Origin: Actinoallomurus sp963799975
GTDB taxonomy: Bacteria > Actinomycetota > Actinomycetes > Streptosporangiales > Streptosporangiaceae
Assembly (NCBI GenBank): GCA_963799975.1
Contig: CAWCZF010000002.1
Coordinates: forward strand, 1,302,001-1,366,000
Length of the DNA stretch: 64,000 nt
Reading direction: 5' to 3'
The position numbers and the translations under genes are program-made. Below, piece by piece: positions 58,155 through 64,000 of the stretch. Below the pieces are notes generated by a model. That model was given only the letters and a program-made list of their open reading frames with translations. It did not search any database and was not told the DNA's origin. The first letter of the stretch is position 1. Each line of letters starts with the position of its first letter.

Positions 58155-59182
58155 TTTCTTTCCCTTCTCTGGAACTATCGTGTGAAATGAAACATGGCTT
58201 TCAGATGAGTCCGATGCCCGACAAGCGCTGCGTAATGCCGAGAGCGAATCGACTGCCCAACGCCGTCGATAGGACGATCACCGGTCAATGCTGGTTCCAT
58301 CGAGCTCATCCGCAAATTGTTGTGCCCCGGGCAGCCGGAGCGACAGGGCTCTCGCGCTGGTCTACCTCTCCCTGACAGTGGGGTTTCGATCGGCGGGGGA
58401 CCGATCCGGCGGCGACGGATGCTGGGGCTGTCGGGACCCCAGTTGAGCGACGTCCGGCGGCAGGGCGACGGAGACTGCCGGGCGAAGGTCGACGGCCCGC
58501 TGTCGAACGGCCTGCCTGCATCCCGGGTTCGACGCGCGATCCGGATGCTGCCTGGCGGGCGGGGCGGGGAGCGGCCTGATGGACATCGAGACTCACCCTA
58601 ACGAGTTTTTGCCCTGAGTTTCTAGATTGCCCTGCTGATTGACGGCTCCATCAACCGCGATCTACAGCGTCTTGACTGTCCGCATCTGGTCATGACCTCC
58701 GAGATCACGGCCAAGACGGCATCACTTCCCACATAGCCGCACATGGCACGACATGGACATATTTCACCTACGCAATGGCCGGAATGGATGGTCAAATCTG
58801 CCATCACTCATTGGGATGCGCCCGATCCGTCGCGGGCACAGCCGAATAGGGTCCGGCGGCCGGCCATCTTCAAGATCACCATCGCACCTGGGCCGCGGGC
58901 GCACCCGTCGAGGAAGATCGAAGTCCGGGCCGGGACGCACTCCCGGCGTTCACGGCACAGCGTCGGAGACCGCCGCTTCGCACGCCGTACGGGCCCTGTG
59001 AAAAGCAATCTGGCAGTAGCGGATCACGCTTCGGCCACGCTCTGAGACGCCCCCCGCCCGTTGCCCTGCACGTGAGACAAGCGGTGCGGACTTCGGCGAA
59101 GTTTGCAACTCGGCGGGCATTGCGGAGTGGTGGCTCTGGCTTGCTTAGACTCGTTGCGATCGGCAAGAGCGAGGAGTCGAAC
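58155..59182. other. 1-kb region without a convincing gene
   Basis: Short frames occur on both strands (for example 58318-58601 and 58743-59045 on plus), but none shows a domain, a hydrophobic pattern or a good ribosome site, and the base composition is mixed. The right end must hold the promoter of the carboxylase alpha subunit, whose ribosome site GAGGAG lies at about 59171. The left end holds the WXG100 promoter. The region may be a decayed remnant at the edge of the accessory block. Confidence 0.55.
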
Positions 59183-60931
59183 GTGCGTAAGGTTCTGATT
59201 GCCAACCGGGGTGAGATTGCGGTTCGGATTGCTCGCGCTTGTCGGGACGCGGGGATCGGCAGTGTCGCCGTCTACTCCGAGCCTGACCTCGACGGCCTGC
59301 ACGTGCAGGTCGCCGACGAGGCGTTTGCCCTTGGGGGGAAGACCGCAGCGGAGAGTTATCTCGATGTCGGCAAGCTGCTCAAGGTCGCCGAGGACAGTGG
59401 TGCCGACGCCGTGCACCCCGGGTACGGGTTTCTCGCCGAGAACGCCGACTTCGCCACGGCGGTGATCGACGCCGGGCTCACCTGGATCGGGCCGCCGCCC
59501 AGCGCGATCATGGCGCTCGGGGACAAGGTGCAGGCTCGGCATATCGCGCAGAAGGTGGGGGCTCCCCTGGTCGCGGGCACCAAGGACCCGGTGGAAGACG
59601 CCGACGAGGTCGTCGCGTTCGCCGAGGAGCATGGGCTGCCGATCGCGATCAAGGCGGCGTTCGGCGGGGGTGGGCGGGGGCTGAAGGTGGCGCGCACTCT
59701 CGAAGAAGTGCCCGAGTTGTACGAGTCCGCCGTACGCGAGGCGGTCGGCGCGTTCGGGCGTGGTGAGTGCTTCGTCGAGCAGTATCTCGATCGGCCCCGG
59801 CACGTGGAGACCCAGTGTCTCGCCGACCAGGACGGCAACGTCGTCGTGGTCTCCACCCGCGACTGCTCCCTCCAGCGCCGGCACCAGAAGCTCGTCGAGG
59901 AGGCCCCCGCGCCTTTTCTGAGCGACGAGCAGATGGACACGCTCTACAGGAGTTCCAAGGCCATCCTCAAGGAGGCCGGCTACGTCGGCGCGGGCACCTG
60001 TGAGTTCCTCGTCGGCCAGGACGGCACGATCTCCTTCCTGGAGGTCAACACCCGGTTGCAGGTCGAGCACCCGGTGTCGGAGGAAGTCGCCGGGATCGAC
60101 CTCGTACGCGAGCAGTTCCGGATCGCCGACGGGGGCGCGATCGGCTACGACGACCCTCAGTTGCGCGGGCACTCGTTCGAGTTCCGTATCAACGCCGAGG
60201 ACGCCGGGCGCAACTTCCTGCCCGCGCCCGGCACCGTACGGCGGTGGAGTCCGCCCAGCGGGCCCGGCGTACGGCTCGACACCGGGTTCGAGGAGGGCAT
60301 GACCGTCCCGCAGATGTACGACTCGATGATCGCCAAGTTGATCGTCACCGGGGCGACCCGCACCGAGGCGCTGGAGCGGTCGCGGCGGGCGCTGGCGGAG
60401 TTCGAGATCGAGGGCATGCCCACGGTCCTGGCGTTCCACCGGGCCGTCGTGGAGGATCCGGCGTTCGCCGGCGAGTCGTTCGCGGTGCACACCCGGTGGA
60501 TCGAGACCGAGTTCGACAACCGGATCCCGCCGTACGAGGAGGCCGAGGAGGCCGAGGAGGCCGGCGAGCGCGAGAGGGTGACCGTCGAGGTCGGCGGCAG
60601 GCGCATCGAGGTCGTGCTGCCCGCCGGGCTCGGCGCGGCGGCGGGCAACGCCAAGAACGCGGCGCCGGCCAAGCGGCGGAGCGGCCAGCAGGCCGGTACG
60701 CGCCAGGCGGGCGGGGACGCGCTGGTCAGTCCCATGCAGGGCACCATCGTCAAGATCGCGGTTGAGGAGGGCGCCACCGTCGCGGCCGGGGATCCGGTCG
60801 TCGTGCTGGAGGCGATGAAGATGGAACAGCCGCTGAACGCGCACAAGGCCGGTACGATCAGCGGGCTGTCCGCCGAGGTGGGCGACACCGTCTCGAGCGG
60901 CGCGGTGATCTGTGAGATCAAGGACGCCTGA
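59183..60931 (+). CDS. accA: Acyl-CoA carboxylase alpha subunit (biotin carboxylase + BCCP)
   Basis: 582 residues, intact. Biotin carboxylase starts VRKVLIANRGEIAVRIARAC, with ATP-grasp loop KAAFGGGGRGLKVA, catalytic segment FLEVNTRLQVEHPVSEEVAG and FRINAEDAGRNFLPAPG. A Glu-rich linker leads to the BCCP domain with biotin-acceptor Lys546 in LEAMKMEQPLNAHKAG. It supplies carboxybiotin to PccB and probably to other beta subunits, and is the substrate of BirA. GTG 59183 follows GAGGAG; upstream codons would add an unlikely leader. The next gene starts within its last 20 bp. Confidence 0.95.
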   Translation: MRKVLIANRGEIAVRIARACRDAGIGSVAVYSEPDLDGLHVQVADEAFALGGKTAAESYLDVGKLLKVAEDSGADAVHPGYGFLAENADFATAVIDAGLTWIGPPPSAIMALGDKVQARHIAQKVGAPLVAGTKDPVEDADEVVAFAEEHGLPIAIKAAFGGGGRGLKVARTLEEVPELYESAVREAVGAFGRGECFVEQYLDRPRHVETQCLADQDGNVVVVSTRDCSLQRRHQKLVEEAPAPFLSDEQMDTLYRSSKAILKEAGYVGAGTCEFLVGQDGTISFLEVNTRLQVEHPVSEEVAGIDLVREQFRIADGGAIGYDDPQLRGHSFEFRINAEDAGRNFLPAPGTVRRWSPPSGPGVRLDTGFEEGMTVPQMYDSMIAKLIVTGATRTEALERSRRALAEFEIEGMPTVLAFHRAVVEDPAFAGESFAVHTRWIETEFDNRIPPYEEAEEAEEAGERERVTVEVGGRRIEVVLPAGLGAAAGNAKNAAPAKRRSGQQAGTRQAGGDALVSPMQGTIVKIAVEEGATVAAGDPVVVLEAMKMEQPLNAHKAGTISGLSAEVGDTVSSGAVICEIKDA

Positions 60932-61598
60932 GCGCCGCGGCGACGGACGCCGGCTCTGGCTTCCACTGGCGGCGATCATCCTCGGTACGGCGCCGGCCGC
61001 GCACGCCGAGACGCCCCCGGTGGTCACCCGCGCCGACTACATCGCCGCGTCGCTCGCCCGCGACCCGGTGTTCGTCACCGACGAGGCGCCGCGTGACGTC
61101 TCGCCGCGTGACGCCGCGCGCGTACGTGCGGCGATCCGCCGTATGCCCGCGCCGACGTACGCCGCCGTCGTGCCCGACAGCGGCGAATCCGATGATCCCC
61201 AGGGATCGCCCGAGCGGCTCATCGCGCTCCTGCACGACAAGCTGGGGCGAAGCGGCGTCTATCTCGTCGTCCCCTCGAACGGAATCGGCATCACGGCCGA
61301 ACAGTTCGGCACCAGCCTCCCCCTCGAACCCGCCGCGCGCGAGGTCACCTTCTCCCTGCCCTACAACGCCGGGGTCGCACGCGCCGTCGAGCGGTTCGTG
61401 GCCGACATCCGCTCGGGGCAGGCGCAGCAGCGCTACGAGAAGGTCTACGCCAGGAGCCTCACCGGGTGGGAGGCCAAGCCGTACCGCACGGCCGCCGACG
61501 AGTACGACCTGGCCACGCGGTACGGGGTCTACTCCGGCATGGCCGGAGCACTGCTCGGCATCGGCGTGCTCGCGGCCAGGCGCCGGAGACGGCGGTGA
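60912..61598 (+). CDS. SPVYVDP-family exported membrane protein A
   Basis: 228 residues. Signal peptide RLWLPLAAIILGTAPAAHA, an extracytoplasmic domain beginning YIAASLARDPVFVTDEAP with PERLIALLHDKLGRSGVYLV, and a C-terminal helix GVYSGMAGALLGIGVLAA followed by arginines. The N-terminal domain is shared with the next three genes. GTG 60912 overlaps the alpha-subunit gene by 20 bp; its stop overlaps the next GTG by 4 bp. It lacks the C-terminal Cys domain of its paralogues. Family not recognised; a loose resemblance to TPM-type domains is possible. Confidence 0.7.
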   Translation: MRSRTPERRGDGRRLWLPLAAIILGTAPAAHAETPPVVTRADYIAASLARDPVFVTDEAPRDVSPRDAARVRAAIRRMPAPTYAAVVPDSGESDDPQGSPERLIALLHDKLGRSGVYLVVPSNGIGITAEQFGTSLPLEPAAREVTFSLPYNAGVARAVERFVADIRSGQAQQRYEKVYARSLTGWEAKPYRTAADEYDLATRYGVYSGMAGALLGIGVLAARRRRRR

Positions 61599-62707
61599 TC
61601 CGGCCGGCCGCGGGGCTGCTCGCGGCGGTCACGGTGATCGCGCCGGCGGCGCCGGCACCCGCGGACCGGGTCGGGCGGATCGTCGCCGGGCTGCGGCAGT
61701 CGCCGGTGTTCGTCGACCCCGAGGTCTCCTACCTGCTCACCGCCGAGGACCGTACGGCGCTGGGCCGCCAGATCGCCGCGGCCGGGGTGCCCATCTACCT
61801 GGCCGCCGTTCCGCTGCTCTCCCAGGACGAGTCGGCCGGCAACGCCGAGTACCTCGGCTACCTGCTGCATCGGCGCCTCGGCAGGCCGGGTGTCTACCTG
61901 GTCGCCGACCAGCGCGGCGGGCTCGACTGGATGTCCTACCAGGTGCCGCGCGACGACGCGCGCGCCTACGAGCAGGCGACGAACGGCGAGCCGCTGCCGC
62001 GGAAGCTGCACGACGTCATCGACGCGTTCGCCCGTGCTCCGTCGGCTCCGAAGTCCGATCCGGTCACGCCGCCCGCGCCCGACACCGGCACGCGGCACGG
62101 GAAGGCGACCGCCGCGGGCCTGGCCGGGCGGTTCCTCGCGGCGTTCCTCCCCACGTTGATCATTTGCGGGCTGCTGCTGGGCATCGTGTACGCCGCGGTC
62201 GTCCGCGTCGCCCGCCAGGCGCGGCCCCCTGTGCTGAGCGGCGGGCGGGCGCGGCGCGCCGCCGAGGCCGAGCTCGTACGCCTGGCGCGGGCGATCGGCG
62301 CCGCGCCGGACGGTCCCGGCTACTCGCGTGCGATGGCCGACTACGACGCCGCGAAGCTGCTTTATGACGAGAAGGCCGACCCCGGCAGCCGGGTCGGCGT
62401 GGTCGTGCTGGCCCTCGACGGCCAGGACGCGCTGCGTGCCGCGACCGAGGACCCGGAGCCGCGCTGCGTGCTCAACCCGTATCACGGCACGGCCCCGCAC
62501 CGCGTACGCGCGCGGCTGGACGGGCTGCCCGACGCCCGGCGTCCGCTGTGCGAGGGCTGCCGGAAGGCCGCCACGCGGCGTCCGCTCCTGGTGCGGATCG
62601 ACGGCCGGAACCGCCCGTACTATCAGGCGCCCGGTCTGTGGGAGAAGATTCCGGACAAGACCGGGGATCTGCCCGGACGCGTGCTGGAGTATCTCGGTGT
62701 CGAGTGA
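61595..62707 (+). CDS. SPVYVDP-family membrane protein B with Cys-rich C-terminus
   Basis: 370 residues. Signal segment AAGLLAAVTVIAPAAPAPA, then the shared domain IVAGLRQSPVFVDPEVSYLL, ending near LLHRRLGRPGVYLVADQ. A helix (FLPTLIICGLLLGIVYAAVV) leads to a cytoplasmic domain with CVLNPYHGTA, LCEGCRKAATRRPLLVRID and RPYYQAPGLWEK. The C-x2-C and the isolated Cys/His suggest metal binding. GTG 61595 overlaps the previous stop (GTGA). Function unknown. Confidence 0.75.
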   Translation: MIRPAAGLLAAVTVIAPAAPAPADRVGRIVAGLRQSPVFVDPEVSYLLTAEDRTALGRQIAAAGVPIYLAAVPLLSQDESAGNAEYLGYLLHRRLGRPGVYLVADQRGGLDWMSYQVPRDDARAYEQATNGEPLPRKLHDVIDAFARAPSAPKSDPVTPPAPDTGTRHGKATAAGLAGRFLAAFLPTLIICGLLLGIVYAAVVRVARQARPPVLSGGRARRAAEAELVRLARAIGAAPDGPGYSRAMADYDAAKLLYDEKADPGSRVGVVVLALDGQDALRAATEDPEPRCVLNPYHGTAPHRVRARLDGLPDARRPLCEGCRKAATRRPLLVRIDGRNRPYYQAPGLWEKIPDKTGDLPGRVLEYLGVE

Positions 62708-63782
62708 CGGAGCCACGATCGCGGCCGCGCTGCGACGGTCGCCGGTCTACGTCGACCCGGCGTACGACGGCGCGCTGCCGAAGGCGCGACGCGACGCCTT
62801 GGCCCGGCGGATCCGGCGCGCGAGTGTCCCGATCTACGTCGTGCTGGCGCCGATCGTGGCGGGCAGCACCTGGCAGACCTCCGAGCAGCTCGCCACGGTC
62901 GTGCAGTCCCATCTGGGCCGCGACGGCGCGTACGTCACGCTCAACCCCGCGTACTCCGACGCCTTCGACGTCGTCATGTGGGGCGGCACCGACGAGGAGC
63001 AGCAGGCCGCGCGCGACGCCGGCCGCGCGGTGGGGTTCGAGGACCGCTACCGGACCCTGGACGCACGCCTGACGCGCTGCGTCGACCTGATCGCCACCGG
63101 CCAGGGCTCGGCGGCGTACGCGAAGGACGTCGCCGCGGCGCTCCCGCCAGGCACGCCGACGCCGCGGCCGCTCTCGCCCCGCCGACGCGACGACGGGGGT
63201 CACGAGAGCCTCGCGATCGGCGTGCCGGTCGCGGTCGCGGCGGTCGCGGCCGGCCTGGTGTGGCTGCGCCGCCGCCGTACGCACGCGGCCGCACGCGCGC
63301 TCCTCCTGCCGCGTACGGTCTTCTCCACCGCGCGGGAGGCCGGCGACGACGAGCTGCGTGCACGCGCCGAACGTGAGCTGATCGCGCTCGGCGCGTCGCT
63401 GGAGGACGCGACCGGCGAGCCGTCGCTGGGCCGCGCCCTGGACGCCTACTCCGCCGCGGGCCGAACGCTCGACCGGGCGTGCTCGACCGCCGATCTCGCC
63501 GGCGTGCTCGCCCTCATACGCACCGCCGAGGGCGGCGCTCCGCTGTGCTACTTCGATCCGCGCCACGGCGACGGCGCGATCGCGGTGCGCTGGCGAGCGC
63601 CGGGGACGCGGCCGACGCTGGAGGTACGGGTCTGCGCCGCGTGCGCCAAGGCGGTACGCGACGGCCGGGCGCCCGACGTCCTACTCGACCACGGCCGCCC
63701 GTACTACGAGGCCGCGACGCCGTGGGCGCGGACCGGCTACGGGCAGCTCGGCGACCTGGTCGGGAGGATCCTTGACGAGTGA
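62697..63782 (+). CDS. SPVYVDP-family membrane protein C with Cys-rich C-terminus
   Basis: 361 residues. No clear signal peptide: it starts directly with TIAAALRRSPVYVDPAYDGA, VPIYVVLAPIVAGSTWQTSE and QSHLGRDGAYVTL. One helix (LAIGVPVAVAAVAAGLVWL) precedes a C-terminal domain parallel to that of gene B: LCYFDPRHGDGAIAV, VRVCAACAKAVRDGRAPDVL, GRPYYEAATPW. GTG 62697 overlaps the previous gene by 11 bp. The same two-domain layout in B and C indicates tandem duplication. Confidence 0.75.
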   Translation: MSSDGATIAAALRRSPVYVDPAYDGALPKARRDALARRIRRASVPIYVVLAPIVAGSTWQTSEQLATVVQSHLGRDGAYVTLNPAYSDAFDVVMWGGTDEEQQAARDAGRAVGFEDRYRTLDARLTRCVDLIATGQGSAAYAKDVAAALPPGTPTPRPLSPRRRDDGGHESLAIGVPVAVAAVAAGLVWLRRRRTHAAARALLLPRTVFSTAREAGDDELRARAERELIALGASLEDATGEPSLGRALDAYSAAGRTLDRACSTADLAGVLALIRTAEGGAPLCYFDPRHGDGAIAVRWRAPGTRPTLEVRVCAACAKAVRDGRAPDVLLDHGRPYYEAATPWARTGYGQLGDLVGRILDE

Positions 63783-64000
63783 CCTGGCGCGGATCACGGC
63801 GGCACTGCGGCGGTCGCCGGTGTACGTCGCGCCGTCGCTGGCCTCCGCGCTGCCGGACCGCCGGGCGCTGCTCGCCGCGATCCGCGCCGCTCCCGCGCCG
63901 GTGTTCGCGGTGGTCGTGCCGGTGGTCGCCGGCGGTGAGTGGCCGGACGCCGAGCACCTCGCCGACGCGGTGCACCGCCGGCTGGGCCGCGACGGCGTCT
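63772..64000 (+). CDS. SPVYVDP-family protein D, cut by the right edge
   Basis: Partial, 76 residues seen. It begins (TTG 63772, overlapping the previous stop) TSDLARITAALRRSPVYVAP and continues ALPDRRALLAAIRAAPAPVF, VVVPVVAGGEWPDAEHLADA and HRRLGRDGV. It is closest to protein C. A fourth member confirms that the array extends beyond the window. Confidence 0.7.
   Translation, partial: MTSDLARITAALRRSPVYVAPSLASALPDRRALLAAIRAAPAPVFAVVVPVVAGGEWPDAEHLADAVHRRLGRDGV

Noticed and set aside
58318..58601. Possible small gene in the gene-poor kilobase
   Set aside because: Arg/Gly-rich translation on both strands, no ribosome site and no pattern of a real protein.
58743..59045. Second possible small plus-strand gene before the alpha subunit
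   Set aside because: No domain or hydrophobic pattern, and it competes with frames on the other strand; kept as non-coding.

Overview
The window is about 64 kb of very GC-rich DNA. Its gene content points to a filamentous or otherwise complex actinomycete: mycothiol-dependent formaldehyde dehydrogenase, split acyl-CoA carboxylases with an epsilon subunit, a WXG100 protein, an actinobacterial Tad pilus locus, treY/treZ/glgX trehalose genes, and frequent GTG starts with 4-bp overlaps. A Streptosporangiales/Thermomonosporaceae-like organism is a reasonable guess, but nothing here fixes the genus. No rRNA, tRNA, CRISPR array or insertion sequence was recognised.

The most important caveat is that many conserved genes are broken by single-base frameshifts while the encoded protein continues perfectly in another frame (purE, purK, treY, treZ, glgX, birA, ppc, cpaF, the EssC-like ATPase and others). 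Genes such as pccB, ppk, accC and the HMG-CoA lyase gene are intact. Dozens of indels in housekeeping genes look like sequence error rather than decay, so I annotate such genes as one CDS over their full extent.

Layout. (1) 0.4-10.9 kb: a receiver-only response regulator, a CoA-binding protein, an acyl-CoA dehydrogenase-purK-purE operon, a GtrA protein, an OmpR/histidine-kinase pair, an MCC-type carboxylase beta subunit, ASCH and NUDIX proteins and a serine hydrolase. (2) 10.9-17.0 kb: the glgX-treY-treZ operon for making trehalose from glycogen. (3) 17.1-23.7 kb: bfd and bfr behind a probable iron box, a mycothiol-dependent formaldehyde dehydrogenase coupled to an MBL hydrolase, ppk with a MutT1-like gene, and HMG-CoA lyase. 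(4) 24.5-38.6 kb: a helicase-associated protein coupled to an adenylate cyclase, a PH-domain protein, a three-gene FtsK module, birA, an NYN protein, a GNAT protein, ppc, and pccB with its epsilon subunit. (5) 38.6-58.2 kb: an accessory block holding a Tad pilus locus ending in a LysM/BTAD membrane protein, and divergently a type VII secretion-like set (EssC-like ATPase, lipoprotein, WXG100 protein, 820-residue putative substrate). (6) 59.2-64 kb: the biotin carboxylase/BCCP alpha subunit followed by a tandem family of four related membrane proteins that runs off the right edge.

The housekeeping frame (pccB, epsilon, birA, cya, alpha subunit) resembles a neighbourhood I recall from Streptomyces. 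Here it is opened twice, by the FtsK module between birA and cya and by the 20-kb pilus/secretion block between the epsilon and alpha subunits. The best candidates for undescribed biology are the FtsK module, the minimal type VII-like set with its compositionally mosaic substrate, and the tandem SPVYVDP family.
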